Part shown: positions 35,926 through 48,026 of the stretch, piece after piece | Position numbering within the stretch: the first letter of the stretch is position 1 | Layout of the letters: the number at the start of each line of letters is the position of its first letter | The notes under the pieces: model-generated | What the model was told of the DNA's origin: nothing | What the model saw: the letters and a program-made list of their open reading frames with translations, nothing else | Databases searched by the model: none | Position numbers and translations under genes: made by a program | DNA from: Oasisia sp. SBJ-2009 | Taxonomy: Eukaryota > Annelida > Polychaeta > Sabellida > Siboglinidae | Direction of reading: 5' to 3' | Length of the DNA stretch: 64,000 nt | Assembly (NCBI GenBank): GCA_964017155.1 | Contig: OZ024854.1 | Location: 55,433,941-55,497,940, forward strand

Positions 35926-36003
35926 TACAGACAGACAGACAGACAGATATACAGACATACAGACAGACATATAGACAGAGAGAGAGGAGAGAGAGAGAGA
36001 GAG
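35875..36003. repeat. (ACAG)n / (GA)n microsatellite
   Basis: ACAG units to about 35950, then ACAT/ACAG mixtures, then (GA)n from about 35972. ORFs with Gln/Thr/Asp or Arg/Asp repeats are artefacts. Confidence 0.9.
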
Positions 36004-36269
36004 CTAACCGGATTCAGGTAAACAAAAAACCAAGGTCATAGATGTGTCTGAAGAAATCGGAAAACGGATTTGGGCCTGGGGCGGCCACTTCTGTATAATA
36101 CAACATAACCGATTGGCAGCACCACCGGCTGAAGGGAAACGATATAGAAGGAGAACAGCGAAACGATAGGGAGACCTAGACTACACCAGCATGTAGCATG
36201 CACTCGCTTACGTCGACGGTTTGCTATTTTCATTCATTGTCCGGTGCCCAACTTGAACGAGCTATATAC

Positions 36270-36330
36270 AATGGCGTAGCCAAAGGGAGGCCAGGGGCCA
36301 TGACCCCCTATCCCGGAGAAAAATTTGGAT
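36270..36330. mobile_element. Possible hAT-type transposon end (solitary)
   Basis: ACAATGGCGTAGCCAAAGGG followed by a G-rich and then C-rich stretch resembles a common terminal sequence of invertebrate hAT elements (ATGGCGTAGCCAGGGGG type). No partner end or transposase is visible nearby. Recognition is from memory and not certain. Confidence 0.3.
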
Positions 36331-37960
36331 GGTGGGGAACGGAGTACCAATAACTGGCTGCCTGGTTCAATACCTGGCTGTCTGGTTAATAGATTTACAA
36401 AGTATGCCTGTGTAAGATTTTCTTTTCCAGTCGTACCATTTCACACACACATTTTTATAATTCAAATAGGATTAAGTTATGAATTATCCACTTCTGTTGC
36501 TGGCTGCAGCATAAGAATTGACAGAGCAATTACAATGTCATTGTTTTCAATCTGCATGATGGCTAATGGCTATTAAGGATTCAAAATAATAGTTGTCCGG
36601 TTGCTAGACTAGGGTCAAATAGCATTTTGTTGTTATTATTCTCTTTGCATCACTTGAGTTGATCATGATTTCCTTTTCTATTGTCTTTTATATTCCTTTC
36701 ACTTTTCTCTGACTACATTCGCTGTCAGCAGTCTCCAGTTCCTTCTATCTAAAATTGTTTACGTTCTTCTCTCACTCACTCTATGTCACTTTCAGTGCAA
36801 TCCCCGACACAATATCACTCTTCTTCACATCCATGTCCCCTCCAATTTATGGATATCTGCTCATATTGCCAGTTTTTCATCTGCCATTGTTCTACATGAC
36901 CGGCGATTGTGCTCCTCAACAATTTCCTCTTAGAACTTTCTTTCACTCCAACCTCCACTCTCATTTCATCCATTTTCTTTTGTCAGCTCTCTTAACTCCC
37001 ACGACTATTCTTACCAGGTTGTTTTTTGCAAATTTGGATCATCTCCTGTTGTTTCTCTGTTAGTGCTTTCGTCTCTAATGCATTCATATATGCCGGCGAT
37101 ACACACGATCTGAGCACATTACCTTTACGTTTAAGTGATATACGTCTATCTCACATCACCCCTTCGACTGTCCTTCAAGCGTTTGCCCAGTTTGAAATCC
37201 TCATTGTAACCAAACCAATTAATCTAGTGTATTTAGCACTAGGAAAATGCCACTTCCTATCAAGAATTTATAAATTGTAATACGCAATGTTACATGCTGT
37301 GAAGTTACTGGTTGAACGCCAACGCCACATCATCTATGTTAAGGTAGGATATATAATTATTGTCATGGTCTTTGTCAGTACTTTACGCCACTGGCTATGT
37401 ATTATTTCGCACGCGTAACTGCCACAATAGAAACCTTCGTTGTAAGTTATATGGTTTACACACAATAACAGCTAATTACTTTTATTATTTTCAAACTATT
37501 TGTGTGTTTTAGTAATGTCCACTTTCTATTGCGTTTGCGAACAATGAGACTGGGACCAGTTGTGTATGGTCTCATTAATTGTCGCTTAGAACAGATCGGA
37601 AATTAGAACCATTTGCATACATTTTTAAAAGTAGAAAACATACATATAGTGATACCATAGAGTCGGAATATGTTTTAAGTTTGTTTGCAAACAACGATGG
37701 ATACATGTAATTGTGCCAGCATGACCGGGTAATGTACATTACCTAACATGTGTCAGCACAATGACACAATTATAATCACCAAAAATTGTTTTGCTGAACA
37801 TTAGATCTCTCTGCAACAACAGTATATGTTGTGAGTGTAATGCTACTAGATGTTGATGCTGACATATCGTTCTTCACAGAGATTGGCTGCGAGATGAGCA
37901 TCAAGATATCGTGAACCATCTAACACCGCCGGGGTTCGAGTTCAAGAAACTCACCCGTAG
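36331..37960. other. No gene recognised
   Basis: A+T-rich. The ORF at 36755-37063 is rich in Phe/Leu/Ser and looks like a pyrimidine-rich chance frame. Confidence 0.4.
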
Positions 37961-37964
37961 TCAG

Positions 37965-38450
37965 GGGGCTTAATCGTCAAAAACACCTTAATTGTTCAAA
38001 TCGGCCTACAAGCACCAATTTTGGACCAGGGGTAGATATGACCATAACATGCCAATTTCTCGAGGGAGCCAAGCTGGGCTCCCGCTGTGGCGGCCATATT
38101 GGACAAATCCAAGATGGCCCCCTTCGGAGTAGGCCGCTGTCATAACTTGAGAACCAAAAGTAGTACAACCATGAATGACACTTTTTAGGTTTTCTTTAGT
38201 ATGGGGAGTCCATTTCTGGTGTTATTTTGATGTTTTGAAGTGAATTGCATGTGATAAGGTCGCATTTAAGGACATTTTTGTAACAAAAATGTATCAAAAA
38301 CGTATGTTTTTCATCCATACGATCACTGATTACACATACAGGGTCATGTTTATGATATCCAAACTTATTCATGACCAATATTTTGCATTAATAACCAAAA
38401 ACGACACACTTCACATAAAAACTGATTCCTTATTATATATATTAGGTTGA
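37965..38450. mobile_element. Transposon-terminal-like sequence
   Basis: Contains paired GGCGGCCATATTGG and AAGATGGCCCCC words and long runs of near-inverted short words, a style matching the TIRs at 51830 and 55825 (GGCGGCCAT, AAGATGGCC) though not homologous in detail. It could be the left end of the element that carried copy A, or a separate non-autonomous copy. No right-hand partner is seen. Confidence 0.3.
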
Positions 38451-38469
38451 CTGTTTTTTTTTAATCGCA

Positions 38470-39395
38470 GCAATACTACATAGTCAATATATAAATAATA
38501 AATAATAAAATACAATATTTATAGAGCGTCATAATCACACGGTGCTCTATGGCGCTTTACAGTACAATCATAACAATAATAAATCTACTGAGAAATTAAA
38601 ACATTACTGTATTTAGTTAAATCATTTAAATTCTAAACAACAAATAGTCGTAAATTGAATTAAAGAGTAAAAATACAATTCTATATAAGGATAGTAAACC
38701 AAAAAGGTATAGGTGCAATAAATAATTAAGTAATATATTACATAAAAACTATCAAATAATAATAATAAACAAATACATATATATAATAAAGGGGCATACA
38801 AATAGTAAGATTACGGATAAAATGTACCTTCATGGCATTAAAATAAATGAACTAGTAAGAATAAATGTCAAGTGCTATTAAAACGGTTGATAAGTCGATT
38901 TGTTGTATACGTATTGCTGCCGGAACAGAAATGTCTTTAGTTGCCTTTGAAATTTGATGCCGCTGTCACTATTTCTGATGTTAACAGGCAAACTGTTCCA
39001 TAGCATCGCCGCTGCTTTTGTTTCTGTCTCCATATGTTACAGTTCGGGTTCGTGGCACGGTCAAGTTGATTCTGACGGTAAAGAGCGTGTAGGTCTGTAG
39101 ACGTATAGTAGATCACTCAGGTAGACTGGCGATTGGTGGTGTATAGCACGAAGGGTGTGTGACAAGATTTTATACTGTATTCGGCGGTGGACTGTAAGCC
39201 AGGGAACTTCTTTTAGAACAGGAGTGATGTGTGAGCGGCGACCGGTTCTTGTGATGACACGCGCGCAAGCATTCTGTAGACGTTGCATCTTCGCAAGATG
39301 ATTCGCTGGCAAACCGTAAAGTAGCGAGTTACAGTAATCTTATATTGAGGTCACCAAGGCATGTACCAATGTCTTTGTTGCATCTTGAGTGAGAT
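38470..39395 (-). pseudogene. CR1/L2-like LINE 3' fragment
   Basis: The minus strand encodes the RT tail: a DYCNSLLYGLP block after a stop near 39345, HLAKMQRLQNACARVITRT, HITPVLKEVPWLTVHRRIQYK, LSDLLYVYRP, then WNSLPVNIRN and FKTFLF-like KTFLFRQQ near 38910. In-frame stops occur at about 39058 and 39030. The 3' untranslated part contains a GAGCGTCATAATCACACGG...GCGCTTTACAGTA segment (about 38524-38570), a pattern known from CR1/L2-type 3' ends. The 5' part is truncated near 39395, beside an ATT-rich run. Confidence 0.85.
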
Positions 39396-39565
39396 ATTAT
39401 TGTTATTATTATTTTATTTATTATTATTATTTTTAGTCAATATAAGAATGTAACAGTTGTTCTTTTCTGTTCAGGTAACGACACCTCTGGAGAATATTTC
39501 TAGAGAAAGCAATGACAAGCCAGCAGACAAAGTTGTGATTTTCGTAGTATAATGACACTACGAAC

Positions 39566-42500
39566 ATGTCTTCCACAGAGAGTAGTAATATAGATTGGAC
39601 ACTCTGCTATCTTTGTTATTCGCAGTAAAACGAGGCGTCATTGAATGCGACACAACAGGGATTGTCAACGCTTGAAATAAAGCTGAAAGAATTGATATAG
39701 CTCAATGCTCTGCCTTCCAGTATCAAGCTTAGTCGGCTAGATGATGGCTCGGGAATTGCAGCAACCCTTCACTCACATGGTGCTGTGTACCATAAGTCTT
39801 GTAGAAGTTCTTGTAACAGTTATAGGGTCAAACGTGTGCGTGACAGCTTGGACAAGCAGAGACAACAGCCAGATGGGATAAGTCCTAAAAAACTCAGGTC
39901 CACTTTTGGCCCTCGTCCGGGCCCTAACATTTTGCATTGTATCGTTTGTGAGGGTGAAGATCAGAATGAATTGCGCAAAGCATCCACTGATAAAGTCGAT
40001 GAACACCTGAAGGAATGGGCAGCAACAACTAAGAATTGGATTTTATATTCTCGCTTGACTGCATGTTCTGATACCCACGCAATGAATGCTTATTATCACA
40101 CCCAATGGTATTTGCGGCTTCGTAGTTCAGCTCGTGCAGTAGAGAGCCGATCTTCATATGATGGATCCACTGCTACCCCGTTCAATTCTATGGTCATTGC
40201 CCAGTTGATTGCGTTTGTTGATGGTTCTCGTACTGAGATCTTCAAGTTATCTGCATTACGAGAACTATACAAGACAATGATGTCAGACATAGGACGTCCA
40301 TGTTCCGGTAGAGAACCGCATTCGACTAGATTCAAAGATCATTTGCTCCGTCATCTTCCTGAGTGGACTGAGTTTGCCCAAGGGAGGGATGTATTCATCA
40401 GTCACAAGGTGATGGTGGGCACCGTGCTAGCACAAACACATCAATCCTCACATATCGACCAAGATGAAGCTCTCTTATTGATCCGGGCTGCTATGGCTCT
40501 AAGAAAGCGAACCCTCAAGAAACAAGAGCCATTTTGTGGTTCCTTCTCTCCCGATTGCCTCAGTTCGCCTGTAGAAGAAACAGTTTTGAGTTTCGTGAAT
40601 GTGGTTCTTCAGGGTCCTAAGGCCACTATAGATCATTCTAGTCGAGTTCAATCTGGCAGTGATGCTGCACTGGGTACTAGAGCAAAGATCGCATGCACTC
40701 TTTCCCAACTATTGATTTTCAACACAGTGAAGTATGCATATTCCTCAGACAACACCGTAATCCGCAACAGCAAGGATCGTGAAACACCATTTCCACTATA
40801 CCATGGTATCAAACTGCATGGACACGCCAGACTCAAGCACCAAATAGAGAATGCGCATCACCTTGGGTTGTCTGTCTCATATGACCGAGTGATGGATATC
40901 AAAGTACTGGTAGCTCACGCCGTCTGCAAGCGGCATGCGGAGGATGGCGTGATTCTACCGACGAATGTGCGGCGTTCTGTCTTCACCACACATGATGTTG
41001 ACAATCTGGACAGCAACAAGACGGGCAACTTGTCACGTGGTGATTTCCATGGGACATGCATTACTGTGACTAATCACCTCTCAAAGGAGAATTCTGGCAT
41101 TCGGCGACCACCAATCGTACTTGATCACAATACCAAGTCAAAACCCAATCTACCTGATAGATACATGATTGTTCCTCCTGTTGTAATAAAGAATGATGAT
41201 ATCTTTGTTCCCAGAAGTGGCAATGGACATGTCCGACCAACAAGCAATCTAGTCCACAGTGCTAAAGTCAAAGATGAAGCGTGGGTATCACATGTTGCAG
41301 AAGTGATGCAGAAGGGTGAACTGATGAAGGGCGATGTGATCACGTGGGCCGGGTTCAACTCACAGATCAGATCTGATGAGTCCATCAAGCCCCGAGCAGA
41401 GATTGGTATCCTCCCCTTATTTCCAGATAAGGCTGCCTCTCCATCTATGATGAAGCATACCATGGAGATAGTCAAAGAAAATACAGAGTTCATCAACGCT
41501 GGTCAGACCCCAGTCTGCAGTGGCAGTTTCCTGAAAGCCTGGGCGAGGATAAGTTTGTTATGCAGCTGGGAGCGTTGCATATCGAGGATAAGTGGCAGCA
41601 AATGTTGGGAACGATGCTACGAGGGTCTGGTTTGGACACTGCTCTTGCTCATGCAGACGTCCTCTCATATGGCCGTGCTCAGTCTGCACTGAATTACCAC
41701 CACATCAAGCGTACACGCTATGCACGTCAATTATCTCTCGTCTCTCTGTCTGTGCTGAAGAGAAATGCTTATTCGCAGTACTCGTCCAATGTGAAGGGGC
41801 CTCCAGAGTCTTTTGAGATGTGGAACAAACGGCAATCTTCTGATGTTCACATGTTCAAGTATTGGTCGTTAGTGATTGAGCTTGAGCAGCTGATGTGCCG
41901 CTTTGTGCGCTCTTTGAGAGACGGTGACTTCCTTCTCTATGTCCAGGTGTGTGACGAGCTTTGTGCATGGTTCTTTGTTTTGGACCACACCAACTACGCC
42001 CGGTGGTTGCCAATTCACGTCAGAGACATGGTCGAGCTCGCTGTGAAGCATCCAGCAGTGTACGAAGAGTACCTCAAGGGGAACTTCGTTGTCCAAAAAT
42101 CCTGTCGTAAATTCAGCTTAATTGCAAAAGATCAATCCCACGAGCAGATGAACAAAGTACTCCAAGGAAATGGCGGAGCGTCTGACCTGTATGACGATAC
42201 ATATGCCATAGCATTGTACATGTTAGCTGGTCCAGACTGCGTGAGAATGATTGAAGAGTTTGAGAGGGTTAACAAGCTACCACTGGAATCAAATCAACTG
42301 GTCACCACGAAGAGGCACACAGTCTACAGTGTAAATTTTTAAATGATGTTCAGTCTTTCACGAAGGTGGTGAATGGGATGGGCAACCCCTTTCTAGCTAC
42401 AGGTCACGAGCTGGTTACGCTTGATACACGTGCCGTGATGGACGATGCTTTAGCTGTGTCCCTTTCCAAAATTCATGAAGTTGGCCAAGCCCTTCGCAAA

Positions 42501-44027
42501 GAATACGTGAATACCAGGCTAGACAAGGTAACTGTTCCACTGTCAGACGCAATCAAGAGAAACAACATGTTCACATTCGCCAACCGACTTGATCCCCGAA
42601 AGAAGAAAAGCAAAGTCGGGATACTGAAACACAATACCACGCTCATCGTGCAACTCTCCCTTTCTCTTCAATCCCGTCCAGACGCGGATATGCTAGAATT
42701 CTTCAAATTCGAGAACCAACGGGAGCCTCCTGCTCTATCCGATCGAAGTTCACTAAGAGCTGGGACCAAATCGGACATCCTTAAGTGTATCCATGCGCCA
42801 ACAGGCCACGCCATTCCAGCAACACAAGCAACAGTTCAAGTCGTTGACATGGTTGCCATCATTCATATGGTGCCTCCGACCAGATCATTAACATTCAGTG
42901 AGTATGTACCATTGCACATTGTGCCTTTCTTGAAAGCTGAGATGACTACCACGGTTCAACGTATCGATGCAGTCTGGGACACCTACCCTGAACAAAATCT
43001 GAAATCACAGATACAGCAGCGGCGTGGATCGAGTACACGTACTCGGCTCGAACCAGATGGAGACGGCAGCACTCCAATCCCCAAACGGGACTGGCAATCG
43101 TACCTGAAAAATGTTGAAAACAAGAAAGAGTTATTCTCATTTGTCAGTAAAGAGCTGGTCAAAACTGACATGGATGGAATACTTCTCATTAGCACCGAGT
43201 CTGAGAAAGTGCTCTCCAACAAGCCATTTGATGTGTCAGCACTCCAGCACTGCAACCATGCAGAAGCAGATACGCGTATCATCCTGCATCTAGCTCATGC
43301 ATCGTCTCAAGGACATGATAAAGCATTTGTGCGTACTGTCGATAGTGACATCGTTGTTCTTGCTATCGCTTTCTACAAACAGCTTGGCCTTTCAGAGCTT
43401 TGGATTGGCTTCGGCAGTGAGAAAAGCTACCGAGATATCCCGGTCCACAGCATCCATGCACAGCTCGGTCCTTCAAAATCATTAGCTCTACCACTTTTTC
43501 ATGCCCTCATAGGTTGTGATACGACGTCTCAGCTTCTTGGTTGTGGGAAGAAAACGGCGTGGACTGCATGGAACAGTATACCGGCTCTAACAGATACAAT
43601 GATCACGCTGACTGAAGCTCCAGAATCTTTCACAATGGAATCTGTCCACATGCAGTGTATTGAGCGATTTGTTGTGCTGATGTACAGCAAGTCATGTGGT
43701 TCTGCAACTGTAAACGATGCTAGGCACCAACTATTTTCAAATGGCAGTCGTTCCCTTGACAGTATTCCGCCAACCCAGGCAGCACTCTTCGAACATGTTA
43801 AGAGGTCTTTGCTCCAAGCTAGTTTTATCTGGAAGCAGTCAATCACTTGTCACCAAGAAATCCCCGTCTTTGATAAATGGGGATGGGAACAGGATAAGCA
43901 CAACAAGCAATGGCTCCCATTCTGGACCACCGAGGCTGACGCAAGCAAGGCTTCTTCCTTCCTCTTGCACTGTGGATGCACAAAATCATGCAGGGGGAAT
44001 TGTAAATGCAGCAGGGCAGGCCCCTGA
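39566..44027 (+). pseudogene. Uncharacterised transposon protein with FEN/XPG-like nuclease region (copy A)
   Basis: About 1,480 codons from ATG 39566. The N-terminal block has W-x-L-C-x2-C (39596-39616) and YHKSCRSS, then a second C-x2-C near 39938. Stops at 39626 (TAA) and 39698 (TAG) interrupt this part. The central part carries FTTHDVDN...DFHGT (about 40978-41060). A ~43-base deletion near 41530 removes the segment that in copy B reads DQPLYGLAK and shifts the frame. It continues with GALHIEDKW, YARQLSLVSL, NYARWLPIHVRDM and DQSHEQMNKVLQG. A second shift occurs near 42300. The C-terminal half (42366-44027) shows VVDMVAI, RIDAVWDTY followed by basic residues, HAEADTRI, VRTVDSDIVVLA, and GCDTTSQLLGCGKKTAW. 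This is the order of a FEN/XPG-like 5' nuclease. A Cys-rich tail (CGCTKSCRGNCKC) ends at 44027. The family is recognised as widespread and unannotated in invertebrates; the nuclease assignment is my inference. Confidence 0.75.
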
Positions 44028-44084
44028 CTACCGATCGCAGAAGCATGGCGGTGGTCTCACTGGTCTGGGTGTTGTTCAAAGACG

Positions 44085-44499
44085 TTCACTGAATTTGGTT
44101 GTGTGTAGATCTGCAGTGACACCGACCCGGTTCGAAGTTTTACAACCATCGTATTACGTTGTGATGATATACATGCCATCATCTTCCAATACATCCGACT
44201 TTCTGAACGGGTTCGATGATCTCGTAACATCACTTGCGATCATCCCCGGACGACTATTGATAAAATGGGGCAATTTCAAATTTCATTTCGACAACGCACT
44301 ACCGCTGGAAATAAGTCAACTAACAAACAATCTGCCTCGCGACAGGACTCATCCAGCATGTGACTGGAACCACGCACCGTTCCAGGCACAGTTGGATGTA
44401 GTTATCTCTCAGAAAGAAGACGGTATCGTCACATCTCCTGTTGCTATCCTAGCGAACACGTTTTCAGATCATCATACAATAACAGGCCTTGCCTTTTGA
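44085..44499 (+). pseudogene. LINE endonuclease fragment (first part of a split LINE)
   Basis: Encodes the second half of an APE endonuclease. YVVMIYMPSSS matches the Y-R-P-P-like turn, IIPGRLLIKWGNFKFH corresponds to the GDFN loop with key residues changed, LDVVISQK is the L-D-L-V-I block, and TFSDHHTITG is the catalytic S-D-H. It abuts the end of copy A and breaks off at 44499. The RT part of what is probably the same element resumes at 46205. Confidence 0.7.
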
Positions 44500-45190
44500 G
44501 GAGCGCGATCGCGCTCGCGCTCCATCGCGCTCCTTCTTTCGCCTTTGGGAGGGCGATTTTCCGCGCACCGGGCGTTGGAATTTTTTTAAGTCGAAATTCC
44601 TTTTTCGCTTGAACACCACACACTTTATGCTGCATAACACAATAACTGTTGCAGTTACTTTATAAAGTTCTGTGTGGGAAATGTAGCTGTGTTTGTTACA
44701 TTTAATTTACAATATCCTGCATATTCATCAACGCCAATGCGTTCAGCGATATCATTCGGCTTCGGTCAGTCCATGGGCGCCGCCATCTTGGGAATTTTCG
44801 AAGATCGTAAACACGAAATGAAATTCGTCTTTCCAACGAAATCCGCTCCAATAACGCGTTAAACAGTTAATAAATATGTGCAGACACAAACTATAGCAAT
44901 ATCAAACTAAACTAAAAACTAATCGAACTACTAAAACAACTAAAATCAAACTTCCAAATACAAATCCGTTAACTTTCAAAATACTATAACGTAGAACGAT
45001 CTTCCGAGTTACAAAAAAAAATGCAACTTACACTTGGGTAATCAGGACACTACTTGGTGAACGTATAAATAAGTATGTTAGCAAAAACATCGTAGTAAAA
45101 TCTAAAAATGGACCGAGTGACCCAAAACACTTTTAAGACGCCTTTACGGGCAAATACGCCTAGCCACTTCCGACTGGTTTTCCTTGACCG
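44500..45190. other. Insertion inside the LINE, no gene recognised
   Basis: Begins with a GC-rich palindromic stretch (GAGCGCGATCGCGCTCGCGC). The rest is A+T-rich with no ORF of interest. Confidence 0.4.
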
Positions 45191-45192
45191 CC

Positions 45193-45421
<229 letters not shown>

Positions 45422-45638
45422 GTATATTAGCATAAGCAGTTCCCCCAATCCTAAATTTAGTAGTCATTTCTCCCTTCCGACAAGATAGTTATAACATTTA
45501 TGTGTGGTATGAAATGTTGCTGGATGTCTGGATGTATATAATATATCTGAGAAGAGCCTATAACATATTATAACACAATTGCTGCCTCTAGGGAAGACTT
45601 CTTCCTGCGGCACACTGTGTACTTTTGTCACTGCACTC

Positions 45639-46014
45639 ACTCTATGTGACTGTTGTATTGTAGGGTGAAGGCTAGGCATACTCTCACTCTATGTGACTGT
45701 TGTATTGTAGAGTGAAGGCTAGGCATGCTCTCACTCTATGTGACTGTTGTATTGTAGGGTGAAGGCTAGGCATGCTCTCACTCTATGTGACTGTTGTATT
45801 GTAGGGTGAAGGCTAGGCATGCTCTCACTCTATGTGACTGTTGTTTTGTAGGGTAAAGGCTAGGCATGCTCTCACTCTATGTGACTGTTGTATTGTAGGG
45901 TAAAGGCTAGGCATGCTCTCACTCTATGTGACTGTTGTTTTGTAGGGTGAAGGCTAGGCATGCTCTCACTCTATGTGACTGTTGTATTGCAGGGTGAAGG
46001 CTAGGCATGCACTC
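45639..46014. repeat. 47-bp minisatellite, eight copies
   Basis: Units start with ACTCTATGTGACTG at 45639, 45686, 45733, 45780, 45827, 45874, 45921 and 45968. They differ by single bases (GTAGGG/GCAGGG, GTATTG/GTTTTG). A ninth partial unit follows at 46146-46181 after an insertion. Confidence 0.95.
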
Positions 46015-46146
46015 ACCCTATAATAGTATGTGAACATGATATAATATGTGTATATATGCTTGTATAAATGTACTGTACGAAATTGATGTACTTTCTATAC
46101 CTACTTGGGGTCAATAAATGTTATGGTTATGGTTATGGTTATGGTT
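46015..46146 (+). mobile_element. Short retroposon insertion ending in (TTATGG)n
   Basis: About 130 bases ending GGTCAATAAATG then (TTATGG)n, placed inside the 47-bp minisatellite: sequence TATGTGACTGTTGTATTGCAGGG lies just after it and also in the last unit before it. A 5'-truncated LINE or SINE tail is the simplest reading. The base content shows no tRNA-like part. Confidence 0.5.
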
Positions 46147-46204
46147 ATGTGACTGTTGTATTGCAGGGTGAAGGCTCGGCAATAATATCAATAGCTCTCC
46201 TGGG

Positions 46205-46905
46205 CCATTTTAGGAGGGCGATTTTTAGGAGACACGTCGGGTCTATCAACCAACAAGTGGCGAGGGCGTGACTACCGTCATGTGAACCAGGATTTATTCA
46301 AAGCTGACTTTCATGCTACACTAACCTCACGCGACTACTGGATCCACGATTGGGTCGACGATCTTCTACAACAGCTCAAGCATTCCGTGTGTGTTATATT
46401 CGACATCCATGCCCCAGTTGTGTCGCGAACTAGACGGTCCAAGAAAAACCAGCCACGGTTCGTTGACCTTGTATTTGAGGCGAAATCACTCGAAAGAATG
46501 GTGCCTATTCAGATTAGACATCGACTAGCAGATGTATAACGTCAAACAATATAATATTAATAATGACTTCTTATGCGTGAATATCCTCGAAGATAGAGCT
46601 CAGTGGTGAGACAAAACATGGCCATTATGAAATGCCATCAGCCTACAGACAACATCATTCTACTGATACAGTTTTGATGAAAGTACAACCATGATTCAGG
46701 ACATGGTGTTATGTTAATTCAACTTGACACGAGTACAGCATTCGATTCAAATTACATTGACATATTGTTGAACACTCTCGCTTTATGAATCATCATACTT
46801 GACTGGCCGATCTCAGTGTGTCATGATTGGTTCGTCATCTTCAAACGCAACTCATATCTACCATGGTGTACATGAAGGCACAATGCTAGGACCAGTGATG
46901 TTCAC
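46205..46905 (+). pseudogene. LINE linker and RT fragment (second part of the split LINE)
   Basis: 46205-46540 encodes the linker with WRGRDYRHVNQDLFKADF and IFDIHAPVVSRTRR. After decay, 46640-46905 gives SAYRQHHSTDTVLMK, a STAFDS segment in place of the first catalytic Asp block, LTGRSQCVMIGSSSS and HEGTMLGPVMF (the GVPQGSVLGP block). The palm continues no further: the sequence runs straight into the GTCGC array at 46915. Several stops and shifts are present. Confidence 0.8.
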
Positions 46906-46914
46906 TCGCACATC

Positions 46915-47188
46915 GCTTCGCGTCGCGTCTCGTCGCGTCGCGTCGCGTCGCGTCGCGTCGCGTCGCGTCGCGTCGCGTCGCGTCGCGTCGCGTCGCGTCT
47001 CGTCGCGTCGCGTCGCGTCGCGTCGCGTCGCGTCGCGTCGCGTCGCGTCGCGTCGCGTCGCGTCGCGTCGCTTCGCGTCGCGTCTCGTCGCGTCGCGTCG
47101 CGTCGCGTCGCGTCGCGTCGCGTCGCGTCGCGTCGCGTCGCGTCGCGTCGCGTCGCGTCGCGTCGCGTCGCGTCGCGTCGTGTCGCGC
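46915..47188. repeat. (GTCGC)n pentanucleotide array
   Basis: About 55 units with a few single-base changes (GTCTC near 46940, 47000 and 47083; CTTCGC near 47070). GC-rich and CpG-dense. Confidence 0.95.
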
Positions 47189-47204
47189 ATCTCACATCCA
47201 ACAT

Positions 47205-47262
47205 TCCGCATCGCCCATCGCCCATCGCCCATCGCCCATCGCCCATCGCCCATCGCCCATCG
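47205..47262. repeat. (CATCGCC)n heptanucleotide array
   Basis: About eight CGCCCAT units between the GTCGC and GGAC arrays. Confidence 0.95.
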
Positions 47263-47830
47263 GACGGACGGACGGACGGACGGACGGACGGACGGGCGGG
47301 CGGGCGGGCGGGCGGGCGGGCGGGCGGGCGGGCGGGCGGGCGGGCGGGCGGGCGGGCGGGCGGGCGGGCGGGCGGGCGGGCGGGCGGGCGGGCGGGCGGG
47401 CGGGCGGACGGACGGACGGACGGACGGACGGACGGACGGACGGACGGACGGACGGACGGACGGACGGACGGACGGACGGACGGACGGACGGACGGACGGA
47501 CGGACGGACGGACGGACGGACGGACGGACGGACGGACGGACGGACGGACGGACGGACGGACGGACGGACGGACGGACGGACGGACGGACGGACGGACGGA
47601 CGGACGGACGGACGGACGGACGGACGGACGGACGGACGGACGGACGGACGGACGGACGGACGGACGGACGGACGGACGGACGGACGGACGGACGGACGGA
47701 CGGACGGACGGACGGACGGACGGACGGACGGACGGACGGACGGACGGACGGACGGACGGACGGACGGACGGACGGACGGACGGACGGACGGACGGACGGA
47801 CGGACGGACGGACGGACGGACGGACGGACG
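47262..47830. repeat. (GGAC)n array with an internal (GGGC)n block
   Basis: About 8 GGAC units, then about 28 GGGC units (47293-47405), then about 106 GGAC units. Each block is essentially perfect. The GGGC block looks like an A-to-G variant of GGAC that expanded in place. Confidence 0.95.
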
Positions 47831-48026
47831 AGCCTCTGGTTTTCTGGCAAGCCTCTGGTTTTCTACCTGTAGGTATCCACGTTCCCAGCTTCCGTCAGTC
47901 ATATACAGCACGTCGCATTGTGTTGCATTATATTGGATTTTACGGCATTGCAGCTCACTAAAAATTAAATGACTTGCAATTGTGAAACCCCGTCGACAAG
48001 TATGTGGTGTCAGAAGTACGAGAGAA

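Noticed and set aside
36755..37280. Two plus ORFs of 84-102 codons
   Set aside because: Pyrimidine-rich chance frames with no motif, no splice context and no conservation evidence.
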